Source of the DNA: a bacterium
GTDB lineage: Bacteria > UBP4 > UBA4092 > JAOAEQ01
Length of the DNA stretch: 18,596 nt
Assembly: GCA_026416715.1 (NCBI GenBank)
Contig: JAOAEQ010000006.1
Coordinates: forward strand, 1-18,596
Direction: 5' to 3'
Under the pieces are notes generated by a model. That model had not been told where the DNA came from. It did not search any database and saw nothing but the letters and a program-made list of their open reading frames with translations. Made by a program: the position numbers and the translations under genes. Shown one piece after another: positions 7,549 to 15,824 of this stretch. Position 1 is the first letter of the stretch. Each line of letters begins with the position of its first letter.

Positions 7549-7607
7549 CGAATATCGAAACAAAATGAGTTGATTTAGTTCGTATTTATTTCGGATTTCG
7601 ATATTCG
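7549..7607. repeat. dispersed palindromic repeat element in the pilT-pilB spacer
   Basis: Perfect 12-bp arms CGAATATCGAAA (7549-7560) and TTTCGATATTCG (7596-7607) enclose 35 bp. The left arm lies in a partial tandem of CGAATAT/CGATATC units (from 7534). It is the same repeat family as 6314-6432, with a different interior. Confidence 0.6.
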
Positions 7608-7622
7608 CATTTACAGTACGTT

Positions 7623-9530
7623 ATGGCAACATCACCAAATACGCCACCAACTAATCTCCCGAAAAATAACCCGGTGGTTAAACCGGAAGAAGAAGCGGAT
7701 AATGTTTTCAAACCAATCGTATTAACTCCAGCTGAAGAACAAGCGCAATCGTTAACTACAGCAACAAGTGCATACGCAACTGAAGCTTTCGCTCCAACTG
7801 AAGAAGAAATGTTGAAGTTGTTATCCGAACAGACCGGTATGCCGTTCGTCGAGATTGGTAATTATCCGATTGATATGGAATTATTGAAGGAAATCCCATT
7901 AACGGTTGCGAAAACCTATAAAATCTTCCCGCTGAAACAGGAAAATGGAACGGTGCTAGTAGCGCTTTCAGACCCATTAAACGTGAAAATTTTAGATGAT
8001 TTGCGACTGTTGCTGGATAAACCGGTACAAGGAGCAATTGCTACTGAAGAAGATATAAACGATGCGATTAATATGTATTATGGCATCGGCGAAGAAACGA
8101 TTGAGAAAGTAGTCGAATTAATGCAACAGCAGACAGAAGAGATGCGCGATATTCGACCGGATACGACGCAGATAGATTTAACTGATTTGGAAGCAATAGC
8201 CCATGAAGAACCGGTTATCCGATTGGTTAACCTATTGCTTTTACAAGCGATTAAGGACCGTGCGAGCGATTTGCATGTAGAACCATTTTCGGACTCGTTT
8301 CGAGTCAGGTATCGGGTTGATGGCGTGCTCCACGAGCTACCACCCCCACCGAAACATCTTCAGCTCGGGGTCTGTTCCCGACTCAAAGTTATGGCGGGAA
8401 TGGATATCGCAGAACGGCGCATGCCGCAAGATGGTAGAATCAAGCTCAACCTTGCTGGTCGGCAAATAGACCTTCGTGTATCGACGATTCCAACTGTCTG
8501 GGGCGAAAGTATCGTGATGCGTATTCTAGATAAATCAATGATGATGATGGGGTTGGAACAAATTGGGTTGCTCCCGGAAGTACACGAAAAACTAAAAGTG
8601 ATTATCGATAAACCAAATGGGATTTTGTTAGTCACCGGTCCAACTGGATGTGGAAAAACCACGACGTTATACTCAGCATTAAATGAAATTTATACTCCTG
8701 AATTGAAAGTTATTACAACGGAAGACCCGGTTGAATATGAACTTGAAGGAGTTGTTCAGGTAAATATTAATGAAAATATCGGATTAACCTTCGCGCGATG
8801 TTTGCGGTCAATTCTTCGGCAAGACCCAGATGTCATCATGGTCGGTGAAATCCGTGATTTGGAAACAGCACAAATTGCTATTCAAGCATCGTTAACCGGT
8901 CATTTGGTGCTTTCAACCTTACATACGAACGATGCCGCTTCAACGATTACCCGATTGATTGATATGGATATTGAACCATTCTTGATTTCTTCAACGCTGG
9001 AAGCGGTTGTCGCCCAGCGATTGATTCGAACCATTTGTCCTGCTTGCCGCAGCGAATATACTCCGGAAGCTTCTCTATTTAAAGAAATGGGGATCGATCC
9101 GGCTGATGTTGCTGGGATTCCTTTCTATCACGGTCGTGGCTGTGAAGATTGTAATTATACCGGATATAAAGGTCGAATTGGAATCTTTGAATTGTTAGAG
9201 GTAAACGATGAAATTCGCGACTTGATTCTAGAACGAGCATCAACGATGCATATTGCCCGTGCAGCGAGAAAAAATGGTATGCAAACTATGCGGGAAGATG
9301 GTTGGCAGAAAGTACTCGCGGGAATAACCACGATGGATGAAGTGCTCCGCGTAACCTATGGGGTCGAAATAGGAATACCGGAAGCAGTCGGTGACTACAT
9401 TCCTCCGGAAACAGCACCGCGAGTATCGACAATATCTACGATATCTGAATCGGACAGGGAAGCGGGACAAAAAGTCCAACCGCAGCATGAAATAACTGCT
9501 GCGGGAGAAGAAGCAAGGAAGACTAAATAA
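7623..9530 (+). CDS. pilB: PilB/GspE-type pilus assembly ATPase (copy 2, with extended N- and C-termini)
   Basis: 635 residues. Residues 1-55 are a low-complexity, Pro/Glu/Thr-rich and probably disordered lead. Residues 60-150 are a shortened MshEN-like domain (EQTGMPFVEI, PLNVKILDDL). The catalytic core has ASDLHVEPF and YRVDGVLHEL, Walker A GPTGCGKTT (about 339-347), TEDPVEYELEG, Walker B VIMVGEIRDLETA (about 404-416), STLHTNDAASTITRLIDM and zinc cysteines C472/C475 and C507/C510. Residues after about 585 are a hydrophilic tail not usual for the family. Compared with copy 1 it lacks the first helical N-domain segment, so the two may differ in partner or in nucleotide-messenger control; this is inference. 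No SD is seen before the ATG. It is clearly paralogous to copy 1 within the same operon. Confidence 0.92.
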   Translation: MATSPNTPPTNLPKNNPVVKPEEEADNVFKPIVLTPAEEQAQSLTTATSAYATEAFAPTEEEMLKLLSEQTGMPFVEIGNYPIDMELLKEIPLTVAKTYKIFPLKQENGTVLVALSDPLNVKILDDLRLLLDKPVQGAIATEEDINDAINMYYGIGEETIEKVVELMQQQTEEMRDIRPDTTQIDLTDLEAIAHEEPVIRLVNLLLLQAIKDRASDLHVEPFSDSFRVRYRVDGVLHELPPPPKHLQLGVCSRLKVMAGMDIAERRMPQDGRIKLNLAGRQIDLRVSTIPTVWGESIVMRILDKSMMMMGLEQIGLLPEVHEKLKVIIDKPNGILLVTGPTGCGKTTTLYSALNEIYTPELKVITTEDPVEYELEGVVQVNINENIGLTFARCLRSILRQDPDVIMVGEIRDLETAQIAIQASLTGHLVLSTLHTNDAASTITRLIDMDIEPFLISSTLEAVVAQRLIRTICPACRSEYTPEASLFKEMGIDPADVAGIPFYHGRGCEDCNYTGYKGRIGIFELLEVNDEIRDLILERASTMHIARAARKNGMQTMREDGWQKVLAGITTMDEVLRVTYGVEIGIPEAVGDYIPPETAPRVSTISTISESDREAGQKVQPQHEITAAGEEARKTK

Positions 9531-9531
9531 T

Positions 9532-9603
9532 GATTACACAGATTACAAATAGATTACACAGATTTATTTAAGAGGTGTAATTGATTTACAAATCGGTGTA
9601 ATC
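9532..9603. repeat. GATTACACAGATT-type dispersed repeat in the pilB-pilC spacer
   Basis: Two direct copies of GATTACACAGATT (9532-9544 and 9552-9564, 20-bp period) are followed by AATCGGTGTAATC (9591-9603), which is complementary to them at 12 of 13 positions. The element starts immediately after the pilB stop codon and runs to the AGGA that serves as the pilC ribosome-binding site. The same 13-mer recurs exactly on the other strand at 16527-16539. Confidence 0.6.
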
Positions 9604-9615
9604 AGGATTTTACGT

Positions 9616-10851
9616 ATGGCAAAATTTAATTACGAAGCGCTGGATAAAGCCGGAAAAACGGTTAAAGGTTCAATCGAAGCGGAATCGGAAGACATAATCA
9701 TTGAACGATTGCGCGGTATGGGTTATTTTCCGACGAAAGTAACCCGAATTAAAACGAAAGTTACTCAGTTAGACCTTGGTACACTGCCGGTATTAAAAAT
9801 TATTTTTGGTCGGATTAAATCGAAACATATTTCTACGTTTACTCGGCAATTAGCTACGTTAATCGAAGCTGGTCTCCCGTTATTGCGTAGTCTGAACATT
9901 CTGGAAGAACAGGTTGAATCCGCAAATCTGAAAAAAATCATTGTTCAACTAGCCAAAGGAATTGAGGCGGGCGGAAATTTATCGGAAGGTTTAGCGCAGT
10001 TCCCAAAGGTGTTCTCGAAACTGTATGTTAATATGGTGAAAGCAGGTGAAATCGGTGGTGTGTTGGAAGTAGTTCTGGAACGAATTGCAACATTTTTGGA
10101 AAATGCGCAGGCACTCAAAAGTAAAATTCGGTCTGCAATGATGTATCCGGTTATGGTTATGGTTGTAGCCACGATCATTATTACTTTCATCCTAGTTGGG
10201 ATTATACCCCGATTCGTCGCGATTTATGCAGAGCTTGGCGCAGAACTCCCGTTACCGACGATGCTTTTAATTGAAGCTAGCAAAACGTTGACTGAACCGG
10301 TTCGTGCAGCCATATTTTTCTCATGTATTATCGGCTTAATCATCGCATATCGGTATACAAATAAAACTTCAACCGGGAAATTTTATATTGATTCTGCGAA
10401 ATTGAAACTACCAGTGTTTGGTCAGTTAATCAATAAGATTGCTATCGCTCGGTTTGCCGCAACCCTAGCAACGCTTATCACCAGCGGGGTTCCAATTCTG
10501 CAAGCGCTCGAAATCGTCCGCGAAACTTCAGGAAACGAAGTGATCGCACGGGCAATGCAACAGGTACACGATTCAATTCGTGAAGGTGAAACTATCCACG
10601 AACCGCTATCGAAGTTTCCGGTATTTCCGCCGTTAGTAGTGCATATGATTGCGGTTGGTGAAGAGACCGGAGCACTGGACACTATGCTGAATAAAGTTGC
10701 TGAATCATACGAACGCGAAGTGGATGATACCGTTAAAGGACTTACCTCACTGATTGAACCGTTACTCATTGTCGGACTTGGAATTATCATCGGGTTTATC
10801 GTCGTTGCTCTCTATCTCCCATTGTTTAATATCGTCAATGCGATTAAATAA
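9616..10851 (+). CDS. pilC: PilC/GspF-type inner-membrane platform protein
   Basis: 411 residues, typical of PilC/GspF. It starts MAKFNYEALDKAGKTVKGSIEAESE, a common T2SSF opening. Two T2SSF repeats are visible: STFTRQLATLIEAGLPLLRSLNIL (about 73-96) with KAGEIGGVLEVVLERIA, and IARFAATLATLITSGVPILQALEIV (about 277-301) with VGEETGALDTMLNKVAESYEREVD. Three hydrophobic membrane segments are seen at about 176-197, 230-246 and 380-402. An AGGA at 9604-9607 precedes the ATG by 8 nt and abuts the dispersed repeat. PilC sits in the inner membrane and couples PilB/PilT ATPase motion to pilin insertion and removal. It is the last gene of the motor operon, followed by a predicted terminator. Confidence 0.95.
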   Translation: MAKFNYEALDKAGKTVKGSIEAESEDIIIERLRGMGYFPTKVTRIKTKVTQLDLGTLPVLKIIFGRIKSKHISTFTRQLATLIEAGLPLLRSLNILEEQVESANLKKIIVQLAKGIEAGGNLSEGLAQFPKVFSKLYVNMVKAGEIGGVLEVVLERIATFLENAQALKSKIRSAMMYPVMVMVVATIIITFILVGIIPRFVAIYAELGAELPLPTMLLIEASKTLTEPVRAAIFFSCIIGLIIAYRYTNKTSTGKFYIDSAKLKLPVFGQLINKIAIARFAATLATLITSGVPILQALEIVRETSGNEVIARAMQQVHDSIREGETIHEPLSKFPVFPPLVVHMIAVGEETGALDTMLNKVAESYEREVDDTVKGLTSLIEPLLIVGLGIIIGFIVVALYLPLFNIVNAIK

Positions 10852-10958
10852 ATAATCCGAGTTTCTCATTCATCCTGATAGCATCGAGCTTATCTGACTT
10901 AATCCTGACCGTAGGTTATGCATTGTATGTTGTTTTCGTCGCAAGCTAGCGCTATCTG

Positions 10959-11036
10959 AACCACAAATTCACGAACAAAACAAGGATTTATTATCTTGAT
11001 GTAATGTAACATTCGTGCTTTTGTGGTTATTTTTTT
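10959..11036 (+). terminator. predicted rho-independent terminator after pilC / possible uvrA leader attenuator
   Basis: AACCACAAA (10959-10967) pairs with TTTGTGGTT (11020-11028), and CACGAA (10970-10975) with TTCGTG (11012-11017). The two stem parts are separated by a 2x2 internal mismatch, with a 36-nt loop. A run of seven Ts (11030-11036) follows after one A. It lies 41 bp before the uvrA ATG, so besides ending the pil transcript it could affect read-through into uvrA. The remaining spacer 10852-10958 shows nothing recognisable. Confidence 0.6.
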
Positions 11037-11076
11037 GCTGATAAATAGTCGGAAAACATTAATTCTATATATAAGT

Positions 11077-14028
11077 ATGATGAAAGATAAAATTATCATA
11101 AAAGGAGCGCGGGAACATAATCTGAAAAATATTGACCTGGTTCTGCCGCGAAACAAACTGATTGTTATTACCGGCATTTCAGGTTCCGGAAAATCATCGT
11201 TGGCTTTCGATACCATCTATGCGGAAGGACAACGCCGATATGTAGAATCTCTTTCGGCATATGCTCGACAATTTCTTGAACAGATGGATAAACCTGAAGT
11301 TGAGTTTATTGAAGGATTATCTCCGGCAATTAGTATTGAGCAGAAATCGGTTAGTAAGAATCCGCGGTCAACCGTTGGAACTGTAACCGAGATATACGAT
11401 TATCTCCGGTTATTATATGCGCGAATCGGAAAACCCCATTGTCCCTCCTGCGGAAAACCGATATCCCGACAATCTGCTGAACAGATTATTGAAAATATCC
11501 TTTCATTCCCCGCAGAAACAAAATTTATTATTCTTGCGCCATTAATTCGTGGACGCAAAGGAGAATATAAAAAACTATTCGACGATGTTCGTCGGCAGGG
11601 TTTTGTTCGGGTTCGCGTTGATGGGCAGATTCGAGATGTTCATGAATCTATTGACCTTGATAAATTTAAAAAACATGATATTGAAGTGGTAGTTGATCGA
11701 CTCGTTTCTCCTGCGGAGCAACAAACCGAACGCCAACCATCTCAAGGCAAAATGTTAGAGGGTAGATCTTCTGACGTAGGAATGAACTATCGAAAGCGAG
11801 TTGCTGATTCAATCGAGACTGCACTGAAACTCGGGAACGGAATCGTCTATATTCAAATCATCAAGAATGAAAAGGCGAATGAACAAAAAGATGAAACAGT
11901 TTTCTCTCATCCTCTATTGATATATTCTGAACATTTAGCGTGTCTCGATTGTGGAATAAGCTTCCCGGAACTTGAGCCGCGCATGTTTTCTTTCAACAGC
12001 CCACATGGCGCTTGTCCTGCATGTCACGGACTCGGAACCAGCACGAATCTTGACCCCGAACTCATTGTTCCTGACCAGAATAAATCTATCCGTGAAGGAG
12101 CAATTGTTCCGTGGAGTCATATTGCCGCATATTATTCTTCCGGAAACACGGGACTCGGTGGATATTACTATCGTATCCTCGAAGATATCGCACAAGAATA
12201 TAATATTAATCTCAATGCACCGTTTCGAACATTATCTGACCGGGAAAAGAAAATTATTCTCTATGGGAAAGATGGCGATAACTATGTGCGTCATCCGGGG
12301 AAACGATTCTGGGAGAACGAGTTTGAAGGAGTTATCCCGCATCTAGAACGCCGATTTCAAGAAACGGAATCGGAATATATCCGACACGAGATATTCCGAT
12401 TTATGGCAGAACAGCCATGTCCTGTCTGTAAAGGACAACGATTGAAACCGGAAATCCTTGCGGTTAAAATCAGTAACTATTCAATTATGGACCTCTGTTC
12501 TCTTTCAGTTAAATCCGCGTTATCTTTTTTTACGCAGCTTTCCTTACCGGAAAAAGAACAACAGATAGCGGCGCGAATTTTGAAAGAAATTAAGAGCCGG
12601 CTCGGATTTCTCGTAGATGTCGGGTTAGACTATCTTACGCTCAATCGCTCTGCAGCATCGCTTGCTGGCGGTGAAGCGCAGCGAATTCGATTGGCAACAC
12701 AGATCGGCTCACAATTAGTCGGGGTACTCTACATTCTTGACGAACCAAGTATTGGACTGCATCAGCGAGACAATCGGCGACTACTTTCGACCCTATGTTC
12801 ACTTCGTGACCTTGGAAATACAGTTATCGTAGTTGAACATGATGAAGAAACAATTCGAACCGCGGATTGGGTTGTAGATTTAGGACCGGGTGCTGGAAAA
12901 CATGGCGGATATATCGTTGCATCGGGTCCCCCAGAGAAAATTATGCAGACGCGGAATTCGGTTACCGGCAAATATCTTTCGCGTAAATTAAGTGTTCCTA
13001 TTCCCAAAACACGACGTCGCGGGTCAGATAAGTATTTAGAAATTATCGGCGCTCGCGCGAATAATCTGAAAAAGATTAATGTTAAATTTCCGCTTGGAGT
13101 ATTTATCTGTATCACGGGGGTATCTGGTTCTGGAAAAAGTACCTTGCTAAACGATATTCTCTATCGAGCATTAGCGCAACATTTTTATCAAGCACGGGAA
13201 AAACCCGGTTCGTTTGACCGTATACTCGGATTGGAACATATTGATAAAGTAATCAATGTTGACCAATCGCCGATTGGACGAACTCCACGGTCGAATCCTG
13301 CAACTTACGTTGGAGTTTGGTCGGATATCCGAGCTCTTTTTGCCCAAGTACCGGAATCGCGCGTTCGCGGATATAAACCTGGACGATTTAGTTTTAACGT
13401 CAAAGGGGGGCGGTGCGATAATTGTTCTGGTGATGGAATGCTCCAAATCGAGATGCATTTCTTACCGGATGTATATGTTCAATGTGAAGTATGCCGCGGG
13501 AAGCGATTTAATCAAGAAACGTTATCTATTCGGTATAAAGGGAAAAATATTGCTGAAGTGTTAGAGATGACCGTTGAAGATGCGCTAGATTTTTTTGCGA
13601 ATATTCCGGGAATTAAACGGCAGTTGCAAACCTTATTTGACGTTGGGCTTGGGTATATTCAGCTCGGGCAAAGTGCTACGACGCTTTCCGGTGGTGAAGC
13701 GCAACGGGTTAAACTTGCTGCCGAATTAACCAAACGGTCAACAGGGAAAACGGTATATATCCTCGATGAACCGACAACAGGACTCCATTTTGCTGATGTG
13801 CAAAAATTACTCGATGTCTTGAATCGTCTGGTTAATGCAGGTAATACGGTTATGGTAATCGAACATAATCTTGATGTTATCAAGACAGCTGATTATCTGA
13901 TTGACCTCGGTCCAGAGGGAGGTGATGCTGGCGGACAGGTTGTAGCTATCGGCACACCTGAAGAAGTAGCAGCAGTACCGCAATCTTATACCGGCAGATT
14001 CCTAAAACAAATACTTAATCAGAAATAA
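11077..14028 (+). CDS. uvrA: UvrA, excinuclease ABC subunit A
   Basis: 983 residues from ATG 11077; the ATG at 11080 is equally possible. An in-frame GTG at 11023 lies inside the terminator hairpin and encodes no UvrA-like residues. The start [20 protein letters not shown] is canonical. The first ATPase has Walker [10 protein letters not shown], zinc motif CPSCGKP with CLDCG...CPACHG, a [10 protein letters not shown] region, signature [12 protein letters not shown] and Walker [12 protein letters not shown]. The second has [17 protein letters not shown]...[22 protein letters not shown] and [11 protein letters not shown]. The first signature has Ala where Ser is usual. A short low-complexity stretch (about 210-235, [11 protein letters not shown]) explains a length slightly above the usual ~940. 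It recognises DNA damage with UvrB in nucleotide excision repair. No SD or LexA-type operator is seen. It is unrelated in function to the flanking pilus genes. Confidence 0.98.
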   Translation: MMKDKIIIKGAREHNLKNIDLVLPRNKLIVITGISGSGKSSLAFDTIYAEGQRRYVESLSAYARQFLEQMDKPEVEFIEGLSPAISIEQKSVSKNPRSTVGTVTEIYDYLRLLYARIGKPHCPSCGKPISRQSAEQIIENILSFPAETKFIILAPLIRGRKGEYKKLFDDVRRQGFVRVRVDGQIRDVHESIDLDKFKKHDIEVVVDRLVSPAEQQTERQPSQGKMLEGRSSDVGMNYRKRVADSIETALKLGNGIVYIQIIKNEKANEQKDETVFSHPLLIYSEHLACLDCGISFPELEPRMFSFNSPHGACPACHGLGTSTNLDPELIVPDQNKSIREGAIVPWSHIAAYYSSGNTGLGGYYYRILEDIAQEYNINLNAPFRTLSDREKKIILYGKDGDNYVRHPGKRFWENEFEGVIPHLERRFQETESEYIRHEIFRFMAEQPCPVCKGQRLKPEILAVKISNYSIMDLCSLSVKSALSFFTQLSLPEKEQQIAARILKEIKSRLGFLVDVGLDYLTLNRSAASLAGGEAQRIRLATQIGSQLVGVLYILDEPSIGLHQRDNRRLLSTLCSLRDLGNTVIVVEHDEETIRTADWVVDLGPGAGKHGGYIVASGPPEKIMQTRNSVTGKYLSRKLSVPIPKTRRRGSDKYLEIIGARANNLKKINVKFPLGVFICITGVSGSGKSTLLNDILYRALAQHFYQAREKPGSFDRILGLEHIDKVINVDQSPIGRTPRSNPATYVGVWSDIRALFAQVPESRVRGYKPGRFSFNVKGGRCDNCSGDGMLQIEMHFLPDVYVQCEVCRGKRFNQETLSIRYKGKNIAEVLEMTVEDALDFFANIPGIKRQLQTLFDVGLGYIQLGQSATTLSGGEAQRVKLAAELTKRSTGKTVYILDEPTTGLHFADVQKLLDVLNRLVNAGNTVMVIEHNLDVIKTADYLIDLGPEGGDAGGQVVAIGTPEEVAAVPQSYTGRFLKQILNQK

Positions 14029-14102
14029 GCGTTGAATCCAAATTTTGCTATAGAAGTTCTTCGTTTTGTATATACAACTTTGCGCGCGCAGTATTCAGGG
14101 TT

Positions 14103-14206
14103 ACTCACTTCCTTGCACTGACTCGCCACTAACTTTCGATAAGGGAAATAAAAATAAGCTTTTTCAATAGAATCGGACTGTTGTCCATAACTCAGTCCGA
14201 ATGCAA
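14103..14206 (-). repeat. structured intergenic element, copy B
   Basis: Second copy of the 104-nt element at 2197-2300, in the 263-bp gap between convergent uvrA and the pseudopilin operon. It carries a strong hairpin TCGGACTG (14173-14180) / CAGTCCGA (14193-14200), which would be formed on either strand and could act as a bidirectional stop, though no T-run follows. Just outside lies a 12-bp perfect palindrome TTGTATATACAA (14066-14077). Unlike copy A it does not precede a start codon on either strand, which argues for a mobile repeat or a free-standing RNA. Confidence 0.6.
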
Positions 14207-14291
14207 AATAGGAGTTGTTTTAGAATTAACGAATAAACGGGAACTGGCAATAAGAAGCAACCAGTGATTCTAGTTGAAATTTAGCGGTTAA

Positions 14292-15026
14292 CTAATGGTT
14301 TCGTTCATCGCCGTACCAGTTATTAATATCATCGCTATCTTTTCCGCCGCAACTGGTGTTCGCCACCGGGCCTGCAGTAGTTTCTTTTGTAAAACCATTT
14401 TTTCCCATCGAAAATAACTGGTAGGTTAATGGATTTTCATAGGTATCGATACCGTTCGAATTGAACGTTCCGAAATAAGTATTACTAGAGGTGCTTGACA
14501 TCCAATCTTGTGCGGTTGAATAATCAGTATAAACAATATAACTATACGGGTTCTCCCAAGGATCGAGAATAAGTTTTTCATCTGCGGAGAGTCGCATTTT
14601 TTTAATATCCAAGTATGGTCCACGCCATAACGGTGAAGCGGTTGCCGCATTTCCGCTCATACTTACGGTCAACGCTTTTAATAAAACCGCATTACCATAT
14701 CGATATATCGAATCTGCAGAACAGGTTGATGGCGGAAAGTTTCCTAAATCAATCTGATATAAGGTTATGGCTGAACGGAGTGCATCTAAATCAGCTATCG
14801 CTTGCGAATATTTCGCATCCGTGATTTTCCCATTTACTACCATCACTATTGCTAAGGCTAGTATGCTAATTACGAGCAGCACTACTAGCATTTCCACGAC
14901 AGTAAATCCTGATAATTGAACGTGTTTTTTTATCTCGAAATTCCTTTTTGGAGAACTACGTTTCCTTGTGTTAGCTAACATTTTTATTGGTTTTAATAGA
15001 ACAACCCTTGATTGTAATCTCTGCAT
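14292..15026 (-). CDS. GspG-like pseudopilin / type IV pilin-like protein
   Basis: 244 residues from ATG 15026, with an in-frame ATG at 14981 (residue 16) as an alternative. Neither has a good SD. The class III prepilin signal is VQLSG|FTVVEMLVVLLVISILALAIVMV, with Glu at mature position 5. The leader would be 40 residues (or 25 from the second ATG) and very basic, which is long for a pilin. The body has the helix AKYSQAIADLDALRSAITLYQIDLGNFPP, LWRGPYLDIKK, DPWENPYSYIVY, YQLFSMGKNG and the tail DSDDINNWYGDERNH. The order DPWxNPYxY, then FSxGxNG, then D-D-I-x-N-W is that of GspG major pseudopilins, whose C-terminal loop binds calcium. It is the last gene of the minus-strand pseudopilin run and a close paralogue of the next gene. 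Confidence 0.88.
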   Translation of the reverse strand: MQRLQSRVVLLKPIKMLANTRKRSSPKRNFEIKKHVQLSGFTVVEMLVVLLVISILALAIVMVVNGKITDAKYSQAIADLDALRSAITLYQIDLGNFPPSTCSADSIYRYGNAVLLKALTVSMSGNAATASPLWRGPYLDIKKMRLSADEKLILDPWENPYSYIVYTDYSTAQDWMSSTSSNTYFGTFNSNGIDTYENPLTYQLFSMGKNGFTKETTAGPVANTSCGGKDSDDINNWYGDERNH

Positions 15027-15114
15027 AAAAGACCACTCTTTTTATCTGTTCTACCTTTCACCGAATATAACAAATACAGCACGACTTATAACCAATATCA
15101 CCTTGGCAATACAA

Positions 15115-15157
15115 TGAATGGGAGAATGGGAAAAAATTATACCCATTCACCCATTCA
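15115..15157. repeat. perfectly structured hairpin with internally repeated arms between two pseudopilin genes
   Basis: Arms 15115-15130 (TGAATGGGAGAATGGG) and 15142-15157 (CCCATTCACCCATTCA) pair at 15 of 16 positions around an 11-nt AT-only loop. Each arm is a tandem of GAATGGG. It lies in the 184-bp spacer between the two GspG-like genes. On the minus strand no U-run follows, so it is an mRNA stabiliser or partial terminator at best. Confidence 0.55.
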
Positions 15158-15210
15158 TCAATTCAGCTGGTATAGATTTTTTTGCCAGGACGTTGTGCTA
15201 TTGATAAAGA

Positions 15211-15777
15211 CTAATGCCGTTTGCGTTCGTCGCCATACCAATTATTGATATCGTCGGCATCGGTGCCGCGTCTGCCATAAGCACTATCCGCACTTAACGT
15301 TGTATCCGTGCTCCCGTTCATACCCATCGAGAATATTTGATAGGTGTTTGGATTGAAATATCCGCCGGTATCAGGTCCATAAGTCGCTTCTGTTCCCGGC
15401 GCTACGGTATAGTCGGAATATGCAACATAAATATACGGATTATTCCACGGGTCTAAAATATTCCCGTTCGAATCCGTTCGCTCCAGCTTCATATCCAAAT
15501 ACGGTCCTTTCCACAACGGATTCCCGGGCGCTAAACCAACAACTAATGCCTTCCGCATTAAAGCACAGCCGTCAAACGATGGATCTGATGGCGGATACAT
15601 TCCGACATCGCTTTGATATGAGGCGATAGCGGTTTTTATCGCATCGAGGTCGGCTATCGCTTGGGTATACCGTGCTTCGGTAGTTTTAGCGGTGATAACC
15701 GGCAGAATAACTGCTGCTAATATCCCAATAATTAGTAAGACGATAACCAATTCGGCTAAGGTTATACCTTTTTGCAT
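15211..15777 (-). CDS. gspG: GspG-like major pseudopilin
   Basis: 188 residues from ATG 15777. The frame is open to an ATG at 15807, but the strong SD AAGGAGGGG lies between the two and serves 15777, giving the leader MQKG, which is the classic short prepilin leader. The cleavage site is KG|ITLAELVIVLLIIGILAAVILPVI with Glu at +5. The first mature residue is Ile rather than Phe, which is tolerated. The body has ARYTQAIADLDAIKTAIASYQSDVGMYPP, NPLWKGPYLDMKLE, LDPWNNPYIYVAYSDY, YQIFSMGMNGSTD and the tail DADDINNWYGDERKRH, matching GspG order including the putative calcium loop. The C-terminus is nearly identical to that of the downstream paralogue, so a recent duplication is likely. It is inserted in the inner membrane by its N-terminal helix before assembly. 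Confidence 0.9.
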   Translation of the reverse strand: MQKGITLAELVIVLLIIGILAAVILPVITAKTTEARYTQAIADLDAIKTAIASYQSDVGMYPPSDPSFDGCALMRKALVVGLAPGNPLWKGPYLDMKLERTDSNGNILDPWNNPYIYVAYSDYTVAPGTEATYGPDTGGYFNPNTYQIFSMGMNGSTDTTLSADSAYGRRGTDADDINNWYGDERKRH

Positions 15778-15824
15778 ATAAATTATTCCCCTCCTTTCTA
15801 TACACAAAATACTGAAGCTTCGTA

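Noticed and set aside
9532-9603. CRISPR array
   Set aside because: Units are only 13 bp, one of three is inverted and spacers are not of regular length; no cas genes are visible.
11023-11076. GTG start extending uvrA by 18 codons
   Set aside because: It lies inside the terminator-like hairpin and encodes residues unlike UvrA, whose normal start motif begins at 11077/11080.
15778-15807. Longer N-terminus for the GspG-like protein from ATG 15807
   Set aside because: The strong SD lies within this stretch and serves ATG 15777, giving the standard short MQKG leader.
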